DNA from: JAKAGZ01 sp963772675
GTDB lineage: Bacteria > Bacteroidota > Ignavibacteria > Ignavibacteriales > Ignavibacteriaceae
DNA length: 64,000 bases
Assembly (NCBI GenBank): GCA_963772675.1
Contig: CAVYYF010000005.1
Coordinates: 558,001-622,000, forward strand
Reading direction: 5' to 3'
Part shown: positions 7,694 to 16,611 of the stretch, piece after piece
Position numbering within the stretch: position 1 is the stretch's first letter
Layout of the letters: the number at the start of each line of letters is the position of its first letter
Position numbers and translations under genes: made by a program
Notes under the pieces: model-generated
What the model was told of the DNA's origin: nothing
What the model saw: only the letters and a program-made list of their open reading frames with translations
Database searches by the model: none

Positions 7694-9124
7694 TTATTTT
7701 TTCCTTTTGGGTTTATACATATGGGTGCTCTGTCCGAAGAAAGCTTCCGCAGCCTCCATAAGTGTTTCTGAAAGAGTTGGATGCGGATGAATGGTTAGTT
7801 TCAGATCAGTTAGATTACATCCCATTTCAATCGCCAAAACCCCTTCGGCAATTAATTCGCCGGCACCCAGACCACATATACCGATTCCTATAATTCTTTC
7901 TGTGTCCGGATCAACAATTAATTTTGTAACACCGTCCGACCTGTCAAGCGTCAGTGCTCTACCGGATGCAGCCCAGGGAAATTTAGCCACCTCGTATTTC
8001 ATCCCTTTTTCTTTCGCCTGATTTTCCGTCAAACCAGCCCATGCAATTTCAGGATCAGTAAATACAACAGCCGGAATTGCCAATGGCTCAAAGGCTGCTT
8101 TATGTCCGGCAATTACTTCCGCAGCAACTCTTCCTTCGTGCGAGGCTTTATGGGCGAGCATTGGCTCTCCCGCAATGTCGCCGATTGCAAAAATATTGGG
8201 ATCATCTGTCCTCATTTGTTCATTTACTTTAATCCAGCCCCTTTCAGTCAAATTAACCTTTGTATTCTCTAATCCCAATCCGGTCGTATCCGGTTTTCTT
8301 CCGATAGACATTAGCACATAATCATAGACTTCTTCGGTTGTTTGTCCTTCTTTTCCGCCGTCGGCGGATTGGATCTTGACACTAATTCCATCTTTAACTT
8401 CTTTCATTTCTATTACTTTCGAGTTAAGCATTACCTTATCATATTTCTCTTTGATTCTTTTTGCCAGAAAATTAACCAGATCTCTGTCAGCGCCAGGGAG
8501 TAACCCGCCCGTCATTTCAACAACGGATACCTTACTTCCTAATGCCTGGTAAACAGAACCCAACTCAAGGCCTATATAACCGCCGCCGATAACCAATAAA
8601 CTTTTAGGAATTGCCGGAAGGTCAAGGGCTGTGGTAGAATTTAAGACTCTTTTGCTGTTAATATTTAGCGAAGGGATTGTTGCAATAATAGAGCCGGTTG
8701 CAATAATTGCTTTTTCAAATTCTAATTCTTCATTGCTGCCCTCTGTTTTTTCAATTTTTAATTTTGATGAATTTACAAAACTTGCTCTGCCTTGGACGAA
8801 ATTAACTTTTCTTTGCTTGCCGACAAGGCCAACGCCACTTGTTAATTTTTCGACAATGCCTGTTTTCCAGTTTCTTAACCTATCGAGGTCAACTTTAGGT
8901 TTGGCAAACTCGATTCCCCAGTTTTTTGCTTCCTCTGTTTCATTTAGAAGTTTAGCAACGTGCAATAAAGCTTTTGAAGGAATGCAGCCTTTATAAAGAC
9001 AAACTCCCCCCGGGTTTTTATCCAGATTAACGAGTGTAACCTGCATTCCTAAATCTGAAGCTAAATAAGCTGCGGCATAACCTCCCGGCCCTCCGCCGAT
9101 AACAACTACTTGAGTTTTAATCAT
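7694..9124 (-). CDS. lpdA: dihydrolipoyl dehydrogenase (E3 of pyruvate dehydrogenase)
   Basis: 476-residue FAD-dependent disulfide oxidoreductase that reoxidises dihydrolipoyl groups of the E2 core and passes electrons to NAD+. Features in order: FAD-binding VVVIGGGPGGYAAAYLASDL at the N-terminus, redox-active disulfide GGVCLYKGCIPSKAL, NAD-binding LLVIGGGYIGLELGSVY, FAD contact IFAIGDIAGEPMLAHKA and the C-terminal catalytic His-Glu in HPHPTLSETLMEAAE. The ATG at 9124 is preferred to an in-frame TTG two codons upstream. It is the last gene of aceE-aceF-lpdA and is closed by a strong terminator, so it is dedicated to this complex, though the same E3 may serve other 2-oxoacid dehydrogenases. 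Confidence 0.95.
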   Translation of the reverse strand: MIKTQVVVIGGGPGGYAAAYLASDLGMQVTLVNLDKNPGGVCLYKGCIPSKALLHVAKLLNETEEAKNWGIEFAKPKVDLDRLRNWKTGIVEKLTSGVGLVGKQRKVNFVQGRASFVNSSKLKIEKTEGSNEELEFEKAIIATGSIIATIPSLNINSKRVLNSTTALDLPAIPKSLLVIGGGYIGLELGSVYQALGSKVSVVEMTGGLLPGADRDLVNFLAKRIKEKYDKVMLNSKVIEMKEVKDGISVKIQSADGGKEGQTTEEVYDYVLMSIGRKPDTTGLGLENTKVNLTERGWIKVNEQMRTDDPNIFAIGDIAGEPMLAHKASHEGRVAAEVIAGHKAAFEPLAIPAVVFTDPEIAWAGLTENQAKEKGMKYEVAKFPWAASGRALTLDRSDGVTKLIVDPDTERIIGIGICGLGAGELIAEGVLAIEMGCNLTDLKLTIHPHPTLSETLMEAAEAFFGQSTHMYKPKRKK

Positions 9125-9153
9125 ATTCAAAATTCAAAATTTATAATTCAAAA
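9125..9153. repeat. ATTCAAAAT short tandem-like repeat between aceF and lpdA
   Basis: The 29-base gap contains three near-identical ATTCAAAAT units (ATTCAAAATTCAAAAT, then a spacer, then ATTCAAAAT). It provides no purine-rich ribosome binding site for lpdA, so the start at 9124 probably relies on coupling or an unstructured A/T-rich leader. Low complexity may explain it, but the periodic unit is distinct from the flanks. Confidence 0.45.
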
Positions 9154-10818
9154 TTATTCTTCGAGCAGGATTTTCATTGGCTGCTCAAGTGCTTCGCAAA
9201 CCCATCGCAGGAATCTTGCAGCATCAGCGCCGTCTATTATTCTGTGATCATATGAAAGTGATAACGGAAGCATTAATCTTGGCTTGAACCCATTATCAAC
9301 ATACACAGGTTCAAAACTTCCGCGCGATACACCCAGTATTGCAACTTCAGGAGAATTCACAATAGGTGTAAATGATGTTCCGCCGATTCCACCAAGATTT
9401 GTAATCGTCATACAAGCACCTTGGAGATCATCTAAAGAAATTTTTCGATTCCTTGCTTTTTCAGCAAGCTGTCCCATTTCCACGGAAAGCTCGGTTAGAT
9501 TTTTCTTGTCTGCATTCTTAATCACGGGAACGATCAATCCGTTTTCAGTATCGACTGCAATTCCGACATTGTAATATTTCTTATATATAATTTCCTTTTT
9601 ATCCATATCTATGCTGCTGTTGAATTTGGGGAATGCTTTCATTCCGGCAGCAATAACTTTGATAAGGATTGAAGTGATGGTTAACTTTCCGCCTGCTTTT
9701 TCCACTTTAGGATTATAACCCTTACGTACTTGCTCAAGCAAGGTTATATCCGCTTTATCGAACTGGGTTACGTGTGGTATAGTTGTCCATGCATAGCTGA
9801 GATGATCTGCGGTAACTGTACGGATCTTGCTCATCGGCTCACGTGAGATTTCCCCGAACTTAGTAAAATCAGGCAATGGTTCGGCTTTTATACCAAAGCC
9901 CCTTCCCGAACTTTTTTCGAGATTTAATTTTTTAACGTAGGCTTTAATGTCATCCATTGAAATTCTACCGGCAGGTCCTGCTCCTTTAACTCGATTAATA
10001 TTCACTCCAAGTTCACGGGCAAGTTTTCTCACTGATGGAGCTGCAGGAGCGGCGCCTCTCGTGATCGGCGGCTGAGCCGCTGTTTCAACCGATTGATAAA
10101 CTTCTACTTCGCCTTTCTGCCTGATTTCTTCTTCAGTCTGTGGTTTTGGTGGTTCAGGTTCTTTTTCTTTCTGCGCTTCACTTTTGGTTTTCTGTTCCTG
10201 TGAGTCGCTTGTTTCTATTTTAAAGATTGTCTGGCCGACTTTTGCTTTGTCACCCTCTTTAATTAAAACCTCAAGAATTTTTCCCGCAACATTTGAGGGA
10301 ACTTCAATCGTAGCTTTGTCAGTTTCAATTTCGAGCAGACTCTGGTCCAGTTGAACTGAATCACCTTTTTTAACCAGTACACTTAAAACATCAGCGGTAT
10401 CAATGTTTTCACCAAGTTCAGGAACTTTAAATTCAACAGTTCTTTTAGCACTATTTGAAATTTCTTCCTGGCTGATGGTTTTGCTTTCTTCTTCCTTTTC
10501 AGACTTTTGACTGGGTTGCACTTCTTTGCTCTCAGGTTTTGCCTCAGCCTTTTTAGCAGGTTTTTCTCCATTTGACTTGCCAGCTTCATCAACGGTTAAT
10601 ATTACCTGGCCTACTTTTACCTTATCGCCTTCTTTAATTTTCAAATCCGTAATTATGCCTGCAACATTGGATGGCACTTCAATGGTTGCCTTGTCCGTTT
10701 CAATTTCTATTATAGATTGATCCTTCTCAATTTTATCGCCATTTTTTACCAGCACAGTCAATACATCTGCAGATTCTATGTTTTCACCAAGTTCCGGTAA
10801 TTTAAATTCTAAAGCCAT
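9154..10818 (-). CDS. aceF: pyruvate dehydrogenase E2, dihydrolipoyllysine acetyltransferase with two lipoyl domains
   Basis: 554 residues. Two tandem lipoyl domains each carry the lipoylation site motif IETDKATIEVPS (about residues 40 and 165). They are separated by Lys/Glu/Gln/Pro-rich linkers, followed by the peripheral subunit-binding domain (APSVRKLARELGVNINRVKG...GRISMDDIKAYV) and the catalytic acetyltransferase domain ending in SYDHRIIDGADAARFL, with the active-site His and Asp. It forms the complex core that moves acetyl groups from E1 to CoA. The two lipoyl domains are nearly identical around the lipoyl lysine, indicating internal duplication. It lies between aceE (48 bases upstream) and lpdA. 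Confidence 0.95.
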   Translation of the reverse strand: MALEFKLPELGENIESADVLTVLVKNGDKIEKDQSIIEIETDKATIEVPSNVAGIITDLKIKEGDKVKVGQVILTVDEAGKSNGEKPAKKAEAKPESKEVQPSQKSEKEEESKTISQEEISNSAKRTVEFKVPELGENIDTADVLSVLVKKGDSVQLDQSLLEIETDKATIEVPSNVAGKILEVLIKEGDKAKVGQTIFKIETSDSQEQKTKSEAQKEKEPEPPKPQTEEEIRQKGEVEVYQSVETAAQPPITRGAAPAAPSVRKLARELGVNINRVKGAGPAGRISMDDIKAYVKKLNLEKSSGRGFGIKAEPLPDFTKFGEISREPMSKIRTVTADHLSYAWTTIPHVTQFDKADITLLEQVRKGYNPKVEKAGGKLTITSILIKVIAAGMKAFPKFNSSIDMDKKEIIYKKYYNVGIAVDTENGLIVPVIKNADKKNLTELSVEMGQLAEKARNRKISLDDLQGACMTITNLGGIGGTSFTPIVNSPEVAILGVSRGSFEPVYVDNGFKPRLMLPLSLSYDHRIIDGADAARFLRWVCEALEQPMKILLEE

Positions 10819-10865
10819 TTTTAAAACCTTGTTAAAAAATTTTCAATAACGTGTCAGTGTTTTAA

Positions 10866-13541
10866 TTATGAAATCATTGGATTCGGTTTATCATGATTTA
10901 TTTTAAGATCCTTTAGTGCTTTCTTAACAACCTCGGGTTTAACCTTTTTCTCAATTGATAATGAATAAAGAGTAGCAAGCACAATGTGTTTGGCATCTAC
11001 TTCAAAGAAATCTCTTAGCGATGCTCTGCCTTCGCTTCTTCCGAATCCGTCCGTACCCAGTGAATATAGTTTGCGTGGGAACCATTTTGCAATCGAATCG
11101 GGTAGAGCTTTTACATAGTCAGAAGCAGCTACAAAAACTCCTCCTTCACTTTTTAGGGTATCCGTGATATAAGGCACTTTAGATTTTTCAGCAGGATGTA
11201 AAAGATTCCATCTTTCAACTTCCAGGGCATCTTTTCTCAATTCTTTATAGCTTGTAATGCTCCAGACGTCAGTAGCAATTTTATAATTTTTTTCGAGTAT
11301 TTCTTGTGCCTTTATAACCTCGTTGAGTATAGTGCCGCTACCGAACAATTGAGCTTTTAATTTTAAGTTCTTCTTTTTTGATGCACTGAATTTATACATT
11401 CCTTTTACGATTCCTTTTTCTGCACCCTTCGGCATTTCAGGCATCGGGTAATTTTCGTTCATCACTGTGATATAATAAAAAATGTTTTCCTGATCTTCAT
11501 ACATTCTCTTAATTCCGTCACGAATTATTACAGCAAGCTCGAATGCAAATGCAGGATCATAAGCAACAAGATTTGGAACCGGGTAAGCAAGCAAATGACT
11601 ATTTCCATCCTGATGTTGCAACCCTTCCCCGGCAAGCGTGGTCCTGCCAGCAGTTCCACCGATCAGAAATCCTTTGCAGCTCATATCACCGGCTGCCCAG
11701 ACAAGATCGCCTATTCTTTGCAATCCAAACATCGAATAATAAACAAAGAAGGGGATCATATTTAACCCGTGTGTTGCGTACGCAGTACCGGCAGCTATAA
11801 ATGAAGACATTGATCCGGCTTCTGTAATTCCTTCTTCAAGTATTTGTCCGTTCTTTGCTTCTTTATAATAAAGAAGACTTGCTTTATCTACTGGCTCATA
11901 TAACTGACCGGCGTGAGCGTAAATGCCAACCTGTCTGAAGAGAGCTTCCATTCCGAAAGTTCTTGCTTCATCCGGAACGATTGGTACAATGTATTTCCCG
12001 ATTTCTTTATCCTTTAAAAGTTTTGCAAGTATTCTAACAAATACCATCGTTGATGAAGCTTCTCTTCCTTCGGTACCTTTAAAGAATTCTTCAAAAATAT
12101 CTATTGGAGGAGTTTTTATCGGGCGGATATCAGTTCTGCGTGATGGTACAAAACCACCCAGATTTTTTCTTCTCTCAGTCATATATCTTATTTCAGGGCT
12201 GTCATCCGCTGGCCTGTAGAACGGGGCTTTGGCAACATCATCATCTGAGATAGGAATACCGAACCTCGTTCTGAATTCACCTAGCTCGTCTTCATTTAGT
12301 TTTTTCTGCTGATGAGTGATATTTTTACCCTCACCAGCTTCGCCTAATCCGTAACCTTTAATAGTTTTTGCAAGAATTACAGTCGGTGAGCCAGTGTGTT
12401 CAACTGCCGATTTAAAAGCTGCAAAAACTTTTTCAGGATCGTGACCGCCGCGTTTCATCTTCCTTAATTGTTCATCGGAAAAGTTTTCTACCATTTTCAG
12501 CAATTCGGGATCTGCACCAAAAAAATGCTCACGAATATACTGTCCGCTTTCAACAGAATATTTCTGGTACTGCCCGTCAACCACTTCGCCCATTCGTTTT
12601 ACGAGTTTGCCTTTTTTATCCTTTGCAAGGAGTGAATCCCAATCTTCTCCCCAGATAACTTTAATAACGTTCCACCCGGCTCCTCTGAAAGCTGATTCAA
12701 GTTCCTGGATAATTTTTCCGTTTCCTCTAACCGGTCCGTCGAGTCTTTGAAGGTTACAATTAATTACAAAAATTAAGTTGTCGAGTTTTTCTCTTGCAGC
12801 AAGTGTGATAGCACCCAGAGCTTCCGGCTCGTCAGTTTCTCCGTCACCTAAAAATGCCCATACTTTGTGACCGTTTGTTTTTTTCAAGCCGCGGTCTTCA
12901 AGATAACGATTAAACCTTGCCTGGTAAATTGCCATAATCGGACCGAGTCCCATCGATACAGTAGGGAACTCCCAAAAGTTGGGCATCAGCCACGGATGAG
13001 GATATGAAGATAATCCGCCGCCGGGCTTCAATTCGCGTCTGAAATTTTCAAGCTGTTCTATTGATAACCTTCCTTCAAGAAAAGCTCTTGCATAAATACC
13101 GGGTGATGCGTGTCCCTGGAAATATACCTGGTCGCCGTCGTAATCATCACCTTTGCCGCGGAAAAAGTGGTTAAAGCCGATTTCATATAAAGTTGCTGCG
13201 GATGCGTAAGTTGAAATATGTCCGCCGATTCCACTTTCCTGTTTGTTTGCCTTTACCACCATCGCCATCGCGTTCCAGCGTATCAGGCTTTTTATTCTTC
13301 TTTCGATTTCTCTGTCACCTGGGAAGGTTGGTTGTTTTTCTCTTGTGATGGTATTTATGTAAGGTGTGTTGGCGGTGAATGGAATGCTGATTCCCGCCTT
13401 AAGTGCCCGAATCTGCAGTTGATGCAATAGTTCCTTTACTCTTTCGCCGCCGCTGTGTTCAATTACATAATCTAATGATTCAAACCATTCGCTGGTCTCG
13501 AGTTCTTTTAATTCAATATCTTTACTATTCTCATTGCTCAT
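10866..13541 (-). CDS. aceE: pyruvate dehydrogenase E1 component, homodimeric (AceE type)
   Basis: 891 residues, the usual length for the homodimeric alpha2 E1. Thiamine-diphosphate enzyme that decarboxylates pyruvate and acetylates the lipoyl arm of E2. Diagnostic blocks: GGHISTYASAATLYEIGFNH, VYFQGHASPGIYARAFLEGR, the ThDP motif GDGETDEPEALGAI...NLIFVINCNLQRLDGP, and the pyrimidine-domain TYATHGLNMIPFFVYYSMFG. The ATG at 13541 has AAAGGAT upstream. First gene of the aceE-aceF-lpdA operon, reading leftward; a candidate promoter lies about 50-85 bases upstream. The homodimeric form, rather than the alpha/beta heterodimer, together with this gene order resembles the proteobacterial operon. Confidence 0.95.
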   Translation of the reverse strand: MSNENSKDIELKELETSEWFESLDYVIEHSGGERVKELLHQLQIRALKAGISIPFTANTPYINTITREKQPTFPGDREIERRIKSLIRWNAMAMVVKANKQESGIGGHISTYASAATLYEIGFNHFFRGKGDDYDGDQVYFQGHASPGIYARAFLEGRLSIEQLENFRRELKPGGGLSSYPHPWLMPNFWEFPTVSMGLGPIMAIYQARFNRYLEDRGLKKTNGHKVWAFLGDGETDEPEALGAITLAAREKLDNLIFVINCNLQRLDGPVRGNGKIIQELESAFRGAGWNVIKVIWGEDWDSLLAKDKKGKLVKRMGEVVDGQYQKYSVESGQYIREHFFGADPELLKMVENFSDEQLRKMKRGGHDPEKVFAAFKSAVEHTGSPTVILAKTIKGYGLGEAGEGKNITHQQKKLNEDELGEFRTRFGIPISDDDVAKAPFYRPADDSPEIRYMTERRKNLGGFVPSRRTDIRPIKTPPIDIFEEFFKGTEGREASSTMVFVRILAKLLKDKEIGKYIVPIVPDEARTFGMEALFRQVGIYAHAGQLYEPVDKASLLYYKEAKNGQILEEGITEAGSMSSFIAAGTAYATHGLNMIPFFVYYSMFGLQRIGDLVWAAGDMSCKGFLIGGTAGRTTLAGEGLQHQDGNSHLLAYPVPNLVAYDPAFAFELAVIIRDGIKRMYEDQENIFYYITVMNENYPMPEMPKGAEKGIVKGMYKFSASKKKNLKLKAQLFGSGTILNEVIKAQEILEKNYKIATDVWSITSYKELRKDALEVERWNLLHPAEKSKVPYITDTLKSEGGVFVAASDYVKALPDSIAKWFPRKLYSLGTDGFGRSEGRASLRDFFEVDAKHIVLATLYSLSIEKKVKPEVVKKALKDLKINHDKPNPMIS

Positions 13542-13592
13542 TTCGGCTATCCTTTGTTCAGTTTAGGAATATAATAATATTAGTAGCACCCT

Positions 13593-13627
13593 AAAATATA
13601 ACTTGATAAAGTCCTTTTTGGCTCAAA
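13593..13627 (-). promoter_or_regulatory. candidate Bacteroidota-type promoter for aceE
   Basis: On the minus strand TTTG (-33-like) is followed after 23 bases by TATATTTT, which matches the Bacteroidota TAnnTTTG -7 element at seven of eight positions. It would start transcription about 45 bases before the aceE ATG. The spacing is at the long end and the DNA is A/T-rich, so this is a suggestion only. Confidence 0.3.
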
Positions 13628-13796
13628 AACGGGGCATATGAGATTTGAATATATCATATTTATCCCGAAAAACGTGGCTACATTGATGTTATTTCATTAG
13701 AAATCAGAAGAGTAACTTAATTGTTTTGGGCAAAAAATACAAGAATGGAGTGATATGGATATCTACCCTTTTTTAAACAAGGAGTATATTTCACAT

Positions 13797-14639
13797 TTAA
13801 AGCAGATATTTTGAATACCATTCTTTGCGTATGGAATCCACTTTCTTTTTGTATTGTTTTAAGTAGTGATCTCCGTTTTCAATAATAACCAACTTGTGAT
13901 TAAAGTGGAGTTCGTTGAATTTTTCTGCCATTCTGGTCGATTGGGAAGGAGACACAGTTTCATCTGCACCACCGTGTAAAATAAGATAGGGAATATTGGG
14001 AAGCTGGTCCGCAAAGTTAATTGCTGAACGTTGGATTATTTTTTCCTCTAAATTTTCTTCGTTTATATATTCTTTGTGGTTTCTAAGCCCTTCAGGATTA
14101 TTATTTATATATTGTCTTAAATCAGAAATTGCACCAACTAACACAGCACATTTAAATTTGTCGGTTTTTGTTAATGCAATGTAAGTCATCATTCCACCTC
14201 GGCTCCAGCCTTCAATTCCCCATTTTGTTTTATCAGCAGAAGGAATTTCATCTGCGAGTGAAACAAGATTTAAAATGTCGTTTACATCTTTTCCGCCTAA
14301 TTCTTCCTTCCCTTCTCCTCCTGCATTTCCACGGTACTGCGAAGCAAAAACCACGTAACCCCAACTCGCGAGCTGTCCGTAAATACCTCGTGCTGTAAAT
14401 TCATCTATTGCACCGTGGTTTCCAACTCCGCCGCGGTTCCAGATTATGCAGGGATATTTTTTTGAAGAATCTTTAGGATAAGCAACATAACCTCTTACTT
14501 TCAGGCCATCCGATAAATAAGTAATTTTTTCTACAACTGTGTTTTCAAAAGCATCGTTTCCCCAACCGCTAATAACCATTTTGGTGAGGGAATCATTAAG
14601 GACGATTTCTTTTCTTTCGACGATTCTGGATGTGTTCAT
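13797..14639 (-). CDS. alpha/beta-hydrolase of the prolyl-oligopeptidase (S9) type
   Basis: 280 residues, a single alpha/beta-hydrolase domain without the propeller of full-length S9 peptidases. The oxyanion strand is PCIIWNRGGVGNHGAIDEFT, the nucleophile elbow GIEGWSRGGMMTYIALTKT (GxSxGG), the acid ILHGGADETVSPSQS and the histidine IENGDHYLKQY, all in the correct order. No signal peptide, so cytoplasmic. Family members cleave short peptides or esters; substrate unknown. It shares its strand with gmhA upstream, with 9 bases between, and the two could be transcribed together although they have no obvious functional link. Confidence 0.8.
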   Translation of the reverse strand: MNTSRIVERKEIVLNDSLTKMVISGWGNDAFENTVVEKITYLSDGLKVRGYVAYPKDSSKKYPCIIWNRGGVGNHGAIDEFTARGIYGQLASWGYVVFASQYRGNAGGEGKEELGGKDVNDILNLVSLADEIPSADKTKWGIEGWSRGGMMTYIALTKTDKFKCAVLVGAISDLRQYINNNPEGLRNHKEYINEENLEEKIIQRSAINFADQLPNIPYLILHGGADETVSPSQSTRMAEKFNELHFNHKLVIIENGDHYLKQYKKKVDSIRKEWYSKYLL

Positions 14640-14648
14640 TTATAAATT

Positions 14649-15236
14649 TCAGGAGTTACCGTAAAGCTCATCTTCAACAAGTTCGCAGATAATGTGTGCG
14701 GTTGTTATATGTCCTTCCTGAATTCTTTGTGTGTTGGATGAAGGAATTATTATCGGAAGATTTACCAGTGCTTTCAGCTTGCCACCGCTGCCACCGAGAA
14801 ACCCGATTACTTTTAGGCCTTTACTTTTTGCTTGTTCAACTGCTTTTAAAAGGTTAGGTGAATTACCGCTTGTAGAAATTGTAATTAAAACATCGCCTTC
14901 ATTTCCGAGGCCTTCGATGTTTCGTGCAAAAATATTTTCAAACCCTATGTCGTTTCCACCCGCTGTGAGGTTAGATGAATCTGTTGTAAGAGCAATTGCA
15001 GGGAGTGCGGGTCTGTTAATATGATGACTTAACCGAATCATAAATTCAGTTGCAATGTGCTGACAATCGGCTGCGCTGCCCCCGTTACCGCAAAGCAAAA
15101 GTTTCTTCCCTTCTTTATAAGAATCAGAAATAATATTTACGGCCGAGAGAATATCTTCCGAACACTCTTTGAGCATATTTATTTTTGTTTCGGAACTTTC
15201 GTTTAACGAATCAGAGATGAATTTCTTTTTGTCCAA
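14649..15236 (-). CDS. gmhA: phosphoheptose isomerase (sedoheptulose 7-phosphate isomerase)
   Basis: 195-residue SIS-domain enzyme converting sedoheptulose 7-phosphate to glycero-manno-heptose 7-phosphate, the first step of ADP-heptose synthesis for LPS core or S-layer glycans. Signature KLLLCGNGGSAADCQHIATE (the family N-G-G-S-A-A-D with metal-ligand His), DVLITISTSGNSPNLLKAVE for the phosphate, and the C-terminal QRIQEGHITTAHIICELVE. No ATG exists at the family start; the frame begins with TTG at 15236, which gives the expected N-terminal helix. No other heptose genes (hldE, gmhB) are in the window. Confidence 0.9.
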   Translation of the reverse strand: MDKKKFISDSLNESSETKINMLKECSEDILSAVNIISDSYKEGKKLLLCGNGGSAADCQHIATEFMIRLSHHINRPALPAIALTTDSSNLTAGGNDIGFENIFARNIEGLGNEGDVLITISTSGNSPNLLKAVEQAKSKGLKVIGFLGGSGGKLKALVNLPIIIPSSNTQRIQEGHITTAHIICELVEDELYGNS

Positions 15237-15286
15237 TTTAGTTTATTCCAAAAGTAAAATTTGAATGATGTGAAAGAGAAAAGTCA

Positions 15287-16045
15287 CTAAACTTTAACAG
15301 GTGCTTTTACGTGAACAGCTTCTGCAAATTCTTTAACCTGATCCCAGTTGTTTTCATCCTCGAAGAAATTTCCTGTAACAATAATTTTTGCACCGTGTCT
15401 TACCTTTTCTCCTGCTTCCGATGCGGTTCTTATTCCTCCGCCTACAATTAAAGGAATGGAACAATAACCGGAAACTGCTTTTACCGTTTCGTTCGGTACA
15501 GATTTTAAGGCACCCGAGCCTGCTTCAAGGTATATCAATTTCATTCCGAGATATTCTGCTGCGAGTGCTGTTGCTGCTGCAATTTCAGATTTATTTCTGG
15601 GTATAGGCTGAGAACCACTCATATACTGGACTGTTGTTACAGTTCCAGATTCAACTAATATATATCCAGTTGAAATTGGTTCTATGCCAGCTTGCTTTAT
15701 AAAAGGCGCAGCAAGAACATGTTTACCTATCAAATGTTCCGGGTTACGTCCGCTGACTACAGACAAATATAAAATTGCATCTGCTAAAGATGATACCTGA
15801 TTTACTCCACCTGGAAAAATAATTGCCGGAAGCGAAGTATATTTTTTTACATTAGAAATAAAATCCTCAAAACGATCGTTCATCATCAGGCTACCGCCCA
15901 GTAGAAAACCATCTACTCCCGATTTCTCACAATGCTTCACAAAAGCCGGTAATTTTTCTTGCGAAATTTTATCGGGGTCAATTAGAATCAGGTAAGCAGC
16001 CCCTTTGGTAGAAATAGTATTTAGTAAATTCTCGTATATTTTCAT
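15287..16045 (-). CDS. geranylgeranylglyceryl phosphate synthase family protein (PcrB-like, group II)
   Basis: 252-residue TIM-barrel prenyltransferase family member that joins sn-glycerol 1-phosphate to a polyprenyl diphosphate through an ether bond. Visible hallmarks: AYLILIDPDKIS at the start of the barrel, DGFLLGGSLMM, AIIFPGGVNQVSSLADAILY (the metal/prenyl site), YLEAGSGALKSVPNETVKAV and the phosphate-binding PLIVGGGIRTASEAGEKVRH...IIVTGNFFED. Group II enzymes are known from Bacteroidota relatives as well as archaea and make GGGP in vitro. The ATG at 16045 is clear. It stands alone on the minus strand, 50 bases upstream of gmhA. Chain length and the fate of the product in this organism are unknown. 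Confidence 0.85.
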   Translation of the reverse strand: MKIYENLLNTISTKGAAYLILIDPDKISQEKLPAFVKHCEKSGVDGFLLGGSLMMNDRFEDFISNVKKYTSLPAIIFPGGVNQVSSLADAILYLSVVSGRNPEHLIGKHVLAAPFIKQAGIEPISTGYILVESGTVTTVQYMSGSQPIPRNKSEIAAATALAAEYLGMKLIYLEAGSGALKSVPNETVKAVSGYCSIPLIVGGGIRTASEAGEKVRHGAKIIVTGNFFEDENNWDQVKEFAEAVHVKAPVKV

Positions 16046-16248
16046 AGTATATGAGTATAATCTTTAGGAATATAGTTATTTATGTTTTTAGAAAAAAGAA
16101 GGTTTTAAAGTATTTATCCCTGTAAGTAATTTACATATAACGGCTTAATATTTCAATAATTTCTCAAGGCTTACTTTATTACTGGAGTTTAATTAATTTT
16201 GTTCAATTTAATTCTAAATTTTTAATTTTAACAAACAATTTACAGGCC

Positions 16249-16602
16249 ATGATTAAAGTGAAGAAAATAACCATTTATGAAAAGCCAACCTGCACAACCT
16301 GCAGAAATGTGAATAAAATTCTTGAAGGAAAGGGAATAGATTATAATAAAGTAAATTATTATATCGAGCCTTTTACTGAACAAAAATTAAAATCATTATT
16401 AAAGAAAATGAATATGAAACCCAGCGAGCTTTTGCGGAGAAGAGAAAAGGCGGCTAAATCTATTGACCTGAAGAAAGTATCGGAAGAAAAAATATTAAAG
16501 CTGATGGTTTCTAATCATGACTTGGTTGAAAGACCAATTATTGAAGTGGGAAATAAAGCAATTTTAGCAAGACCTCCGGAAAAGATACACGAGCTTTTTT
16601 GA
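16249..16602 (+). CDS. ArsC/Spx-family thioredoxin-fold protein (arsenate reductase-like)
   Basis: 117 residues, the normal ArsC length. The N-terminal active-site loop is YEKPTCTTCRNV, a CxxC as in Spx and YffB-like members, whereas classical glutaredoxin-linked arsenate reductases have a single Cys followed by Ser. Later conserved blocks are present: RRREKAAKSIDL, LVERPIIEVGNKAILARPPE with the anion-binding arginines. It may reduce arsenate or another oxidised thiol substrate; arsenic genes (arsB, acr3, arsR) are absent nearby, so arsenate is not supported by context. It is convergent with PPK2, with 9 bases between the stops. Confidence 0.75.
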   Translation: MIKVKKITIYEKPTCTTCRNVNKILEGKGIDYNKVNYYIEPFTEQKLKSLLKKMNMKPSELLRRREKAAKSIDLKKVSEEKILKLMVSNHDLVERPIIEVGNKAILARPPEKIHELF

Positions 16603-16611
16603 TAGATAGAT

